This document shows positions 13,079 to 23,452 of a stretch of 64,000 nucleotides of DNA, piece after piece; within the stretch, counting starts at the first letter, position 1; each line of letters opens with the position of its first letter. Both the position numbers and the translations under genes were made by a program. This DNA is from Andrena cerasifolii (taxonomy: Eukaryota; Arthropoda; Insecta; Hymenoptera; Andrenidae). Under the pieces are notes generated by a model. The model was not told where the DNA came from. It made no database searches and worked only from the letters and a program-made list of their open reading frames with translations. The stretch lies in NCBI RefSeq assembly GCF_050908995.1, contig NC_135119.1, positions 15,500,001 to 15,564,000 of the forward strand, given 5' to 3'.

Positions 13079-13401
13079 AAGAATTAAATGAATTATTATT
13101 GTTAATTTATTTTATCAATATATATATATATATATATCACAATTATGTATATATATCGCTAATGTGTTTTATACTGTTCTCTTTGCCTGTTAACGGTCCA
13201 ATAAGAATACAGAAAGGAACACCATTAAATAAAAAATGAACTATTATTATTTCTTAAAGCAACAAAGTCCAATTGTCTATACAAATCTGAGATACTGGCG
13301 ATAAGACAGTTTTTTAACTACTATCGTTTCAAACAGTATGAAACGTTTGTACTTAATTAGTTAAGTATAATTGAAATAAGTCTAGAATATTTATACACGC
13401 T
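13079..13401. other. Short convergent spacer
   Basis: AT-rich spacer between the SNAPC5-like gene and Tim17, including a (TA)n run near 13120-13137. It presumably holds both 3' UTRs. Nothing else is visible. Confidence 0.6.
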
Positions 13402-13890
13402 TTACGACGGATAGCCCTGCGACGGTGGTCCGAGGTGCGACGGGTCGTTGGTGAACGACGGAGGTTTGAATTGTTCCGCGGACATACGTGTGAAAAATAT
13501 TCCTACACCTTCTATTAAAGCCAACAACACTCCACCAATGATTGCACTACCAGCCATAGCTGGTAAACCATTTCTCGCCGCTAATATTCCGCCGGTCGCC
13601 GCTCCACTGATAATAGAATTCCATGGATCTTCCTTTTTCCTAAGGTGTACCAATGTGCAGTCTATCGTGGAAAACATACCGCCCCATAATGCAAAGTTTC
13701 CAGCAATAATTGGAGACCGCTGTTTGATAGCCATTAGACTTCCCAGAAATCGCTTGTTTATTCCACTGGGTGCGTTTCGAAAACCCTTAATACTCTGGAA
13801 CACAGCACCACCAATGGCACCCATGGTAAATGCACCACCGCAATCGTCTATTATACGCCAAGGGCACGGTTCTCTCGCGTACTCTTCCAT
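13402..13890 (-). CDS. Mitochondrial inner membrane translocase subunit Tim17
   Basis: An intronless 162-aa frame. It starts MEEYAREPCPWRIIDDCGGA and contains the Tim17/22/23 signature segments GGAFTMGAIGGAVFQ, NFALWGGMFSTIDCTLVHLR and WNSIISGAATGGILAARNG. Four hydrophobic glycine-rich segments fit the family's four transmembrane helices. The N-terminal acidic residues and the paired cysteines (Cys9 region and TIDC) are typical of Tim17. With Tim23 it forms the TIM23 translocase that moves presequence proteins into the matrix and inner membrane. The C-terminal tail is short and proline-rich (PPSFTNDPSHLGPPSQGYPS). It is convergent with the SNAPC5-like gene. The length agrees with animal Tim17 (about 160-170 aa). 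Confidence 0.95.
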   Translation of the reverse strand: MEEYAREPCPWRIIDDCGGAFTMGAIGGAVFQSIKGFRNAPSGINKRFLGSLMAIKQRSPIIAGNFALWGGMFSTIDCTLVHLRKKEDPWNSIISGAATGGILAARNGLPAMAGSAIIGGVLLALIEGVGIFFTRMSAEQFKPPSFTNDPSHLGPPSQGYPS

Positions 13891-15208
13891 TCCTTAATTG
13901 GTTATCTGTAACGGAAGCGGAATTTTAACAAATCTTACGAAATCTTTCAATAGTGGCCGGAGAAGCTCACGGTAGATGTTACAGGTATCAAAGAACTATT
14001 TAAAACTAACCTTTAGCATCGGATATATTAAATTTTGAATGAAAAATGTGCTAAATATTAAAGTGAAAACTATCCTATCGGTTCTCCTAACTACGTGCAA
14101 CTTTGCCCTGTGAATACATCGCGTAAAAACTCATTGTTATGCATCTATAGAAATCGTGATAAAAAGATACTTGAAACAAGATACACGTAAGCGAGGTTAT
14201 GTATTTAAAACACGAATGCGGTCGATCAACATGTGCGTAGCAATTTGAAACACCGTAAAGCGTATTCTAAAAATGTTGTTCCCAGTAAAATAACACAAGT
14301 TCCTTTATGTATTTACCATAAAATTTGTTTCGAATACCTCCAATACCAAGGTACGAGATCCCTCGAGCACGACACTGTGATGAGCGTAACTACGTTAATG
14401 AACTTCTTTCTCAGCTAAAATCCTACACGATCGAAAGAAAATGAAGCGACGCGAGTCAACCTGATGTAATAAATAACCTACTAAATTTAATTCAGACATT
14501 TCTACGCTATGACAAATAAATTTTCTTTTAACAGTTGTCTTGATTACTTGGTTGATTCATTCATACGAATCGGATTGGATGCTTAAACTCCGAACCCGCG
14601 TTACATGATATTTCGAAATATGCATAGCTATGCGTACGATAGAAGTGCAAATACATTCTATCGCCTAGATCATGCCACCGGTAACATTTTCAATGTTTAA
14701 GCGAATAGCGACGCAGAATTTTCATGCGAAGTACTTATTTCAAATGCGATACAATGTTCAGTTTCTTGAGCGTTCGACTGGCGCACGTCTACGATAGTTT
14801 AAAATAGAATGAGCCGAGAATGTCCAAAAATACATCAGGCTTTTAGTTAGTCCTGGATATCCAGTCGTTTTGTGTGAAAGTGAAATTCGTATTCGAGGGA
14901 AACATCATCGTTCGAGAAGCGTTTCTCTGGTTTCTTGCTTGTTGGTAATCGTACGATTAATTATTGGCGTGGTACTTGGAATAGCGCGTAAAATCTAGAG
15001 CACTATTTCGAAGCTACACGCAGCTATTCGGTTCTCGGCATTCGAAGCGTCTCTACATTCGTCAAGTGTGAACCGACTTTCTATCCAAGTATTTAATATT
15101 CAAGCTCGCAAGTATTCATCCGAATTGGTTACAACCACGAACACAGTGGAACTCGCTCTTCCTCTGTTCCGTTGCGCATGTAACATATAAAAGTGACATT
15201 TTTTGCAG
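13891..15208. other. Divergent intergenic region between Tim17 and the coiled-coil gene
   Basis: No coding sequence is supported. It should hold the promoters and 5' UTRs of Tim17 (left) and the coiled-coil gene (right). A non-coding first exon of the latter probably lies within about 14850-15130, because its ATG follows a splice acceptor (ttttttgcag) ending at 15208. I cannot place that exon exactly. Confidence 0.5.
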
Positions 15209-15214
15209 ATAAAA

Positions 15215-17382
15215 ATGTCTGACACGAAGGCACTTAAATCAGACGCGGGCCAAAACTCGATTCTGTCCGAAATAACGGAACCCAGTCAACCAAATAATGC
15301 AAACGGTCTGACCCCGGCGGCTGGTACCGAAAATGGAGTTGCCTCTGCCACTGAAAATCCCCAGGTGCAAAATTCGATTGCGCAACACGCAGAATCTACA
15401 GCTACCAAGTCTACGAAAGATCAAACAGCGGATGTACTCGCGAAAGACATAAACGCATCCGAGATTGTTAATGAAAGTCTACCTGCAAATCCAATTCCGT
15501 TGGAAGCGGTAACTGTTACTGAAGCTACGAAGGAGAAGGTGGATGAACCCGGGACTCCCAAGATTTCCGAGAATGAGAGTCAACGAAACGAGCAATCGGT
15601 AATCCGAACATTTTTTCATGTTTATGTTTATAATTTTTTTCCTGCGTTTCAAACACGATGGCGCTTCAAGCTTATCGCTTGTATTGCCCAACGAACTATA
15701 TTATTAGTCACATCTTTTTCCCTCCCTCCTCCTCTCTCTCTCCTCTCCGGGTCCCAGCCAGCAAGCGGCGCACCGGGAGAAAGGTGGTTTCCCATCTTTC
15801 CTCAGTACACCGTCCCGTGCTGCTCGACTTTAGTGGTGATCTAACGAGAACCAGCTTTTACCATCGCGGCCACCGTCGCTGGGTCCGAACATTTATCAAT
15901 TTAAATATTTTATACACGCCAAGTTTGAAATAACTCAACGATCTGTTCTATATTTGTATAAAACATCGTCTCGTTCTAGGAACTGAAAGCTTGCGAAATT
16001 CTACAGACGTCCATAGGCGCTGGAGATACTTGCTCCGTGAGGAAACATGACGAGATCGCCAATGCTCAGAAAGCAGATAAAGAAATTGCCGATGAAACAT
16101 CAGCACCGAAGGGGGAATCACCCTTGGCCGAGGACCTTGTCAAGTCGAATGAAGTTATGATCTCGAAACTAAAGCAGGAAGTTGAGGTAGGAAAGCACGG
16201 AGAAGCTTAGGTCACACAGTTTTATCCATTTTATTTTGTTTTGTAGAAAAGAAGCGAAGAACGGGATTCCTACCGGAAGAAACTGGAAAGCACCGAGAAG
16301 AAGCTGGCTGCGTTACAAATGTCGTACGACACTTTAATGCAAGGCGAAGGCGACGAAGTGATGCTTCGACGTATGGTAGACCAATTAAAAGGAAAACTGA
16401 TCGAGACCTCGTTGCAATTGGAAGCCAAAATCCGTACTGCCGCGAACCAGGAGAAGCAGATTAATGCTTTGAACATTCAAGTTAATTCGCTGAAAGAAGT
16501 GGAGTCTCTCACTAGGAGCCTTTTGCAAATCCGTAATATGGAAGTTAAGCATCTGCAGGTAAGCTGTGTAAATCAGACCCAGCCAACCCCTCGTTGTATG
16601 CTTAAGGGGGGAACCCCGCCCTGAAACCACTAACAAAAGACAAAATTAGGGACTTTTTTGTTCGTATAAATAAAAATATAGGGCTTGGATTTTTGATGTT
16701 TTTAAAACAATCTGTATTTTGCTAGAAATTTTTTTTTTTATAAATCCTATCCTAGGCTAGGTCATAGATAATATATTCCTGTTTACATATCTTTCTGTAT
16801 TTCCTTCTGAAATGATCCAGTCACTTCCGGGAGTGTGAGCCACTTTTTTGCAGAGCTCCGGGAAGCCATTTTCTTCATTGCCACTTTGTACAATTTTTCA
16901 TAAAAAAAATTTTTCTACCAAAATAAAGATTGCTTTAAGACAATATAAAAAAATCCAAGCCCTTTATTTTTATTTATACGAATAAAAAAAATCCCTAACT
17001 TGGTCTTTTGTTAGTGGCTTCAGGGTGGGGTCTCCCCTTAACTGAGTGTAGGCGTGTAACAAATGTGGAACAAAACTCCCGGAACCATTTATAATTCCCT
17101 TTCTTGTATCGTATGAAAGCTGGAATGGCACTATTTCTGTATTTAACGATGTAGACAGAAGTGGATAGCATGGAAGTACGGATTACCGAGGAACGAGAGC
17201 GGTACAACACTATGATAAATAAAATGGATGGAGCTGTGAAATTGAATGCGGATTTGAAGAAAGAATACGAGACGCAGCTATGCCTCTTCCGAGATTTGCG
17301 AGAAAAGTACGAAGAGAAAGTCGCATTGCTGACGAGAGAGAAAGAGGCTCTTGAAAATAGCACGCAAGCTGCTCCTAAATAA
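15215..17382 (+). CDS. Unrecognised coiled-coil protein (376 aa)
   Basis: Coding exons are 15215-15598, 15980-16186, 16247-16558 and 17155-17382. All junctions are phase 0 with GT-AG ends, giving 376 aa. The first 130 residues are low-complexity, Ser/Thr/Asn/Glu-rich and without hydrophobic segments (MSDTKALKSDAG...). From about residue 180 the protein is a long charged coiled coil: KRSEERDSYRKKLESTEKKL, MLRRMVDQLKGKLIETSLQL, ITEERERYNTMINKMDGA, REKYEEKVALLTREKEALEN. There is no signal peptide or catalytic motif. The layout resembles golgin or cytoskeletal coiled-coil proteins, but I do not recognise the family and assign no function. The start is the ATG six bases after a 3' splice site. The largest intron carries a TTAA-flanked MITE. 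An AATAAA lies near 17437. Confidence 0.8.
16602..17041. mobile_element. TTAA-flanked MITE (piggyBac-like) in an intron
   Basis: The ends are TTAA followed by AGGGG, and the mirrored CCCCT followed by TTAA (16602-16605 and 17038-17041). Inverted arms of about 85 bp match closely, including CACTAACAAAAGAC, TTAGGGA, TCGTATAAATAAAAATA and AGGGCTTGGAT. The element is 440 bp with no coding capacity and sits in the last intron of the coiled-coil gene. TTAA flanks plus these ends fit a non-autonomous piggyBac-type element; the superfamily is inferred from the target site only. Confidence 0.8.
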
Positions 17383-17733
17383 GTTGCATTGTTGTTCCTC
17401 GAACTCAATCGTTTTATAATTATTTCAATTTGTATAAAATAAAGAACGTTTAGAAATAGCATATACGCATTCATTTCTGTACCTATCCGTGATCCTTTTA
17501 TTTGAAGTCTGCAATAATTAAAGGCTGATTCAGACACGTCGAGTAATTTAGTCAAGTAGCTTAGTAAAACAATGGTAAATTGCTAAATTACTCGCTACTC
17601 GACTAAATTACTCGACGTGTCTGTTCCAGCCTTAATGGACCAACTAATCAATATAGGAATGTGTGGCGAAAATGTAATACATTATATTCTTGAATAAGAT
17701 ATATTAAAGTACTTTAAGAGAGTTCTGTCATCA

Positions 17734-17806
17734 GTTTCCGTGGTGTAGTGGTTATCACATCCGCCTAACACGCGGAAGGTCCCCAGTTCGATCCCGGGCG
17801 GAAACA
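17734..17806 (+). tRNA. tRNA-Val (anticodon AAC)
   Basis: A 73-nt cloverleaf. The acceptor stem GTTTCCG pairs with CGGAAAC, followed by discriminator A. The A box is TGGTGTAGTGG, the anticodon loop CTAACAC lies in a CCGC/GCGG stem, and the B box is AGTTCGATCC. Anticodon AAC decodes valine. A T-run (Pol III terminator) begins immediately downstream at about 17808. There is no intron, and CCA is not encoded, as expected for a eukaryotic nuclear tRNA. Confidence 0.96.
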
Positions 17807-18339
17807 TTTTTTTTTCTTCTCAATAAAAGGAATTAATTTGATATTTAAAATAAAAACATCGCCATTATCATCACTACAGAAATATAGAAGCTATTCGGAG
17901 AAGCCCAAGATACAAAAATATATAGCTGCAAAGATAAAAGATAGTAAATTGTTGTGAAACTGATATCACTGAAGTTCGTAAATTAATTATAGCAAGCTAT
18001 CGAATACGGAAAATCATACGTTTACTTTTCCTTGTTGACATTCGCGGTGATCCCCCGCACGCATAATACGCAGACCCGGCAAGTTGCGTGTATAAACTGC
18101 AAAGTGCGCGACGCACATAGGTGCCGCCAGAGAAAAAGCGCCTAAAGGCAACTCGAAGAAAATAAAATAATAATTAATTAATTATCGCTGCTCCACGAGA
18201 ATCAATTGTTTATAGACTTTTCTCTTCGTATCGTCGCGTTTCGCCAAAATGCACGACGGCCCTGAAATACCTAAAAAATATGAGATGAATTTTTAAATTA
18301 AAATGAATCATGCTATGATGCTACAAATATGATTTATAC
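17807..18339. other. Intergenic region
   Basis: AT-rich sequence between the tRNA terminator and a hAT relic. No gene or repeat was recognised. Confidence 0.5.
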
Positions 18340-18952
18340 CAGTGGTGAGCAACCTTTGGTACGAAGTGGGCCAGAAGTGGAAACCTACTACTCTATGCGG
18401 GCCGCAATATTAAATACATAAATATACTAATCAAATAATTTTAATTTATGGGATGAATTTATTATTTCTGACATTGATTTGCAATAAAACGTTGTTTATA
18501 TTTGATTTACTGTTTATTAATAATATATACACAGTAATATATACCTACCTACATATTAAAATATAAAAAGGTATATGTACGTATAATTTTCTAATTAAAT
18601 GAAATTAAATAACTATTGAAGTTTACTTAATGAGATGCTTGCTTTTGTTTCTCATAAACGAGCTTCTCAATATCGGGTGCGATATTCGAAACTGCAACTC
18701 TAATACAATTATTTAATCGTTCGCCAGCGAGTCGATTACGACGATCACTTTTTAAAATTGCCATTCTCGAGAATAGTTGCTCACACGCAAATTATAATTA
18801 TACAACATGAGAAAGGGATAATTGTATCCTATTTTTTAGCGCAAAATTCATTCCGATATCTTTTACAGTTTAAAAGATATACGCAAATGTTCAGGCGGGC
18901 CGCAGGTCAACGGCGGGCGGGCCAAATGCGGCCCGCGGGTTGCTCATCACTG
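18340..18952 (-). mobile_element. hAT element relic with a transposase C-terminal fragment
   Basis: The inverted termini are CAGTGGTGAGCAACC and GGTTGCTCATCACTG. The target duplication is 8 bp with one mismatch (atttatac at 18332-18339, atttatag at 18953-18960). On the minus strand, about 18636-18789 translates to CEQLFSRMAILKSDRRNRL followed by GERLNNCIRVAV. This matches the pattern of the hAT C-terminal dimerisation region (C-E-Q-L-F-S...R-L...L...C-R-V-A). The rest of the transposase is deleted, so the element is dead but its ends are well preserved. Confidence 0.85.
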
Positions 18953-19680
18953 ATTTATAGTCTTCTCCCAATATATTGCCGGTCCAGGGTCGCGGCAATG
19001 TATCGAGAGTGGGACACGATTCTTCGTTTTATTCCCAAATTTCTTCGGACATATTTTTTGTTCTTGAATGGCGCCAAACATTTATCGCACACACAAGAAA
19101 AACACCACGCGCCGGGCCTGATAATACGTATTTAACTTTTGTAAATAATCGTCATTTCTTAAACTATAAAGGAAGCAATAAGATTACTGTACTAAATCTT
19201 TCCGATACAACACAAATCATTTGACCTGAAAATATACATATTTTATGGCCTGCAGTTTTTAAAAATTTTGATGTAACAATTGATGGTTCTAGCTAAAATA
19301 TAAACTGGACTTTTCAAATATTTATTCAATAAATAATTTTGGAATATTGAAAATCGGGTAACTGTAGCAAAATGGTATCGATATTATTATGAGTTTCTGT
19401 TACAAGGGTTTTTTTTACGAAAACTTTGTATTTCGAGTACTCAACATCTGTTTATCTTAACTTTTAATAAAATATCCGAATATAACGTGAAGAACACGAA
19501 TATACTGCAATTACAACATACGACATCCACTACAATCACAAAGAGACATTAACACTACAAAGAAATGGATACAGGAAAATTGATGAACAAACATTCGTAT
19601 CGCATGATCGGTGGTTCCCTGGCAGATGCAAGGAAGCCTTGAACTTTCACACAATCCAAACCGTGCAAACCCGCGATCAA
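18953..19680. other. Upstream region of the apidaecin gene
   Basis: AT-rich intergenic sequence with no coding frame worth keeping. It leads into the putative apidaecin promoter near 19,600-19,720. Confidence 0.5.
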
Positions 19681-19751
19681 CATTTTGTATAAATACTGCT
19701 ACAGAATGTCTGGGAGATCAGTGCATCCTGACATACAGAGCTGTGAACGTG
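19610..19751 (+). promoter_or_regulatory. Putative apidaecin promoter and 5' UTR exon
   Basis: A TATA-like box TATAAATA lies at 19688-19695, about 30 bp before a plausible start. A leader exon ends with donor ...gtg|gtaagaag at 19751, and the acceptor ttttaatatag at 19939 joins it to the exon holding the ATG. At 19610-19619 GGTGGTTCCC is, in reverse, a one-mismatch match to the kappaB pattern GGGRNNYYCC expected for Relish/Dorsal-controlled immune genes. The TATA and leader splice sites are seen; the kappaB call is weak. Confidence 0.4.
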
Positions 19752-19984
19752 GTAAGAAGTTGCTGGTAAAATATTAATTATAAGTACATCTGCTAGTTTC
19801 TCATTCGAGAAGTGTTTCTTCTATTCTTGTTTAATAAGTTAAATTTCTAAAATTAATATATTTATTCCATCCCGGGAAAGAAATTTCATATTCGATATAA
19901 TTGTCTTTCTGTGACAAATAACGCATTATTTTAATATAGGTGTGAATATAATTCTGTTATCCGTGGGAGATACACACATCGATC

Positions 19985-21259
19985 ATGAAGAAATTTATGA
20001 TCTTGACAATTTTGTCAGTCATCTTTACGACGACACTTGGAGAATTCCTAGATGTAGGACTACCTGATTCGGTAACATAAAATTTAATATATTCTACATA
20101 TTTACATATGAATAATAAAATTCAGTTATGAACATACACCAAATATTGGACCGGTTCTTGATAATCAATAAATTAATTATTCTTTTTATTCTAGCGTCTT
20201 CGTCGCGAAGCAGAAGCTGAACCCGGTACACGACCAGTTTATGTTCCTCCGCCACGACCACCTCATCCAGTAAATATATTAAAAATATCTACTTATCACG
20301 TGATATTAAGTCCAATTATTTAAATATTGCGAATTGTTTGTTACAGCGCCTCCGACGCGAAGCAGAAGCAGAAGCTGAACCCGGTACACGCCCTTATAAT
20401 CCTGCGCCTCGACCAGTTTATGTTCCTCCGCCACGACCACCTCATCCAGTAAATATATTAAAAATATCTACTTAGCACGTGATATTAAGTCCAATTATTT
20501 AAATATTGTGAATTGTTTGTTACAGCGCCTCCGACGCGAAGCGGAAGCAGAAGCTGAACCCGGTACACGCCCTTATAATCCTGCGCCTCGACCAGTTTAT
20601 GTTCCTCCGCCACGACCACCTCATCCAGTAAATATATTAAAAATATCTACTTAGCACGTGATATTAAGTCCAATTATTTAAATATTATGAATTGTTTGTT
20701 ACAGCGCCTCCGACGCGAAGCAGAAGCAGAAGCTGAACCCGGTACACGCCCTTATAATCCTGCGCCCCGACCAGTTTATGTTCCTCCGCCACGACCACCT
20801 CATCCAGTAAATATATTAAAAATATCTACTTAGCACGTGATATTAAGTCCAATTATTTAAATATTATGAATTGTTTGTTACAGCGCCTCCGACGCGAAGC
20901 AGAAGCAGAAGCTGAACCCGGTACACGCCCTTATAATCCTGCGCCCCGACCAGTTTATGTTCCTCCGCCAAGACCACCTCACCCTGTAAGTATATTAAAA
21001 ATATCTACTTAGCACGTGACGTTAAATCCAATTATTTAAATATTGTAAATTGTTTGTTACAGCGCCTCCGACGCGAAGCAGAAGCAGAAGCTGAACCCGG
21101 TAAACGCCCTTATAATCCTGCGCCCCGACCAATTTATGTTCCTCCGCCACGACCACCTCATCCAGTAAATATCTATTACGAATAAACTTGGTTTATTGTC
21201 TTCTGTAACGGACATCATGTAAAATATTCAATTTTACTTCTTTTTTTCAGCGACTCTGA
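19985..21259 (+). CDS. Apidaecin-type multi-peptide antibacterial precursor
   Basis: There are eight coding exons: 19985-20071, 20195-20269, 20347-20448, 20526-20627, 20705-20806, 20884-20985, 21063-21164 and 21251-21259. All introns are phase 0; the precursor is 226 aa. Exon 1 encodes a signal peptide (MKKFMILTILSVIFTTTLG) and a short propiece. Every later unit begins RLRR, a furin-type site, followed by an EA/EP spacer like that of apidaecin precursors (removed by a dipeptidyl peptidase), and then a Pro/Arg-rich peptide ending RPVYVPPPRPPHP. The terminal Arg-Leu comes from the next exon, and the last exon encodes only Arg-Leu-stop. Exon 2 gives a 17-residue peptide. Exons 3-6 give identical 24-residue peptides with YNPAPRP inserted. 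Exon 7 differs by Thr to Lys and Val to Ile. Known apidaecins enter Gram-negative bacteria and trap release factors on the ribosome; the conserved PRPPHPRL end suggests the same here. Confidence 0.93.
20347..21164 (+). repeat. Tandem exon-intron cassettes of the apidaecin gene
   Basis: Five cassettes start at 20347, 20526, 20705, 20884 and 21063, exactly 179 bp apart. Each has a 102-nt exon, and the intervening introns are 77 bp and almost identical (for example ACTTAGCACGTGATATTAAG). The preceding unit at 20195 has the same 77-bp intron but a 75-nt exon lacking 27 nt. Near identity of introns as well as exons indicates recent unequal exchange or gene conversion. Confidence 0.95.
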
Positions 21260-21600
21260 AATGTGAATGAAATGCTTAAGCAGAGGTACTACATCTAAAT
21301 CAAACTATTCCTAAATAGCAGATGATCCATCCATATTTTAAATTTTATATCATAACTATTAATATAAGTAGTACATATGTAAAAGTTACTCGATGCGATA
21401 CTATGTCCAATGTAGCCTTCTAATAAAAGTTACTTTTAATTGTACCATATAAATATCTACATAAATTTATTATTTACCCATCCTTATTGATGTTTATTAA
21501 ATTAACTAATATTTACAAAGGATAACGAGTACGTATACGTTTTTGTCAACTGTATTATTCTAGGATTATCTTTATTTAAATTATATACATATACTAAGAT
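21260..21600. other. Apidaecin 3' UTR and convergent spacer
   Basis: AT-rich spacer between the stop of apidaecin and the stop of AAR2 on the other strand. It contains an AATAAA-like motif (ctaataaaag) near 21420. Nothing else is seen. Confidence 0.6.
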
Positions 21601-23452
21601 TTATTCCAAAGAAACAACTACTGGCGCTTCATCTTCACTCTCGTCTTGTAAATTAGAAAAGTCCCATGAAAATTTAATGTATAATCGGTCACGGAATCGT
21701 GATGCATACGACTTCAAGCGGCCGTCCAATTCCGAATTGGTTTCGATATTTGCAAAAAGCTTACGCAGGTTATAATAAACGAAGTTAGTATTAACTACAA
21801 TATCGCAAAGTAAATCTTCCGGCACATGCGTTAATTGAACCTCCAATACTTTCATAAATTCGATATAAATAGTCCGACGTTTCGAAATCGCAGAATCGGC
21901 TCCGCAGATGAGGTATACAAGTTTCTTCCAATGCTCAAAAGCATCCAGACTTTGCCCAACCAGGAAACAAGCAAATGCGAGTTGCGTTTCGCCAATAATC
22001 TCCATAGGGCTGAAAAAGGTAATAGTTATATAGAGACAACAGCTTTTCGGAAATATGCAAAAGTTAGCTCGATTACATATTGAAAGCGTGGTAAATATAG
22101 ACTACTGAAATTACAGTGCTAATTTATCGAGTAGAGTGTCCAACGCATAAGTGGAGTCGAGAGAATGCTTCGTGATTTCAGCAGGGGATGCTCCATCTGG
22201 ATAACTTTTGTCAGGCAATTTTGATAATCGCAGTTCTGTACCAGGTTTCGGTTTCATGTCTGGAAGTAATTCTTCTTCCTTTTCCTCTACAGTCAGCCCA
22301 CTTCTCCTCTTTCTTTTTGGATTCGATACACCTCCTCTTGGTCTCGCAGCGTCGCTACAATGTTCTAACTCTAAGGCTGATCTTACAAACCTGGAATCAA
22401 ACACTCGTATTTATAATATAAGAGAATAAATGTAGATAACAGATACATAATTTATGATATTCTTTTACATACCCACATTCAGGCGAACAACGTTCGATAA
22501 GAGACGGGCTAATATGATTTGTTAATTCCTGCCATGCTTTCCACACATCGTAAGGATAACATCCTAGACACCTGTCCAGGTTTTTCAAATTATCCTTTAA
22601 CCTTTGAACCATCTCTTCCGATACAACTTTGTAAAGAAGATTCACTGTTAGTAATAAAATACTATCCCCGATACCTATACACTAGGGTGGTCCTTATTTT
22701 TCAACTTTAAAATTTGTAACCCAGACCCATTTAAAGTCTTCTATTTGACAAAAAAAAAATATCTTCGTGTTTTTTATTTGTATACTTTGATATATAAAGG
22801 TCGCTCAAGGACTTTATATTTTGCATGTAGGTACAAGTTTGGCAACTGCAACTTTCCATAATTGTCACTTGTCAATTTCAATGAAACGGGGCCCATATTT
22901 ATATATCAGAATCTCAAACCATGCTTTTATCTATGCGTTTAACAATCTGAATATGTAGAATGTACGTCAAAGTTTGCGTCTGAAAAAAACTTCTGAATAA
23001 TTACTAATAATAACTTTGATTTTTTACCATACATATAAGAACCACCCTAATATATATAATGCGTAATACCTATCGTACCTTCCGAACTGATATTTTCCTC
23101 TTTCGCATCCCACTGCCTGACTAAAAATTCAGATTTTTTAAATGTATGAAGGAAACCAATTTTAGGAGCAGTCTCTCCAAATTCATCTATAGCGCTTCAA
23201 CAAAAATATACGTACATAACTATTGTCGAGACAACAGAAACAATATTAACCATTATATATTTACCTATAATGTACATAATGAGATCCCGGTGGGATCATT
23301 TTGATACCTTTAAAATTATCAGCCGTATTCCATGATTTTAAATCGATTCCAAGTTCAGTGCCAATCGGTACATTCAATATGATTAATGTAGCACCTTCGA
23401 CTAAAAGTCTTTGCGCTACATTTTGATTCATTTCTACTCCCTCACGTGCCAT
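21601..23452 (-). CDS. AAR2 splicing factor homolog
   Basis: Exons in transcript order are 23265-23452, 23079-23194, 22473-22644, 22115-22390 and 21601-22009; frames join cleanly to 386 aa (human 384). N-terminus: LLVEGATLIILNVPIGTELG and IKMIPPGSHYVHY. Middle: LDRCLGCYPYDVWKAWQELT. Later: MKPKPGTELRLSKLP, PAEITKHSLDSTYALDTLL, then ETQLAFACFLVGQSLDAFEHWKK and the C-terminus KFSWDF...APVVVSLE. All align with animal AAR2. AAR2 binds PRP8 and holds the U5 snRNP in its assembly form before BRR2 replaces it. Met at 23452 is chosen because it matches the human start; Met 7 codons later is also possible. Intron 2 carries a MITE. The gene is divergent from GTPBP10 by about 600 bp. Confidence 0.95.
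22685..23047. mobile_element. TA-flanked MITE in an AAR2 intron
   Basis: Terminal inverted repeats GGGTGGTCCTTAT and ATAAGAACCACCC (one mismatch) are flanked by TA at 22683-22684 and 23048-23049. The element is 363 bp with no coding capacity and occupies most of AAR2 intron 2. It is probably Tc1/mariner-derived, judged from the TA target. Confidence 0.75.

Noticed and set aside
13448..13897. 149-codon open frame on the + strand
   Set aside because: Shadow of Tim17 on the opposite strand.
18758..19224. 125-codon + strand frame across the hAT end
   Set aside because: Crosses the element boundary and target duplication, so it is chance.
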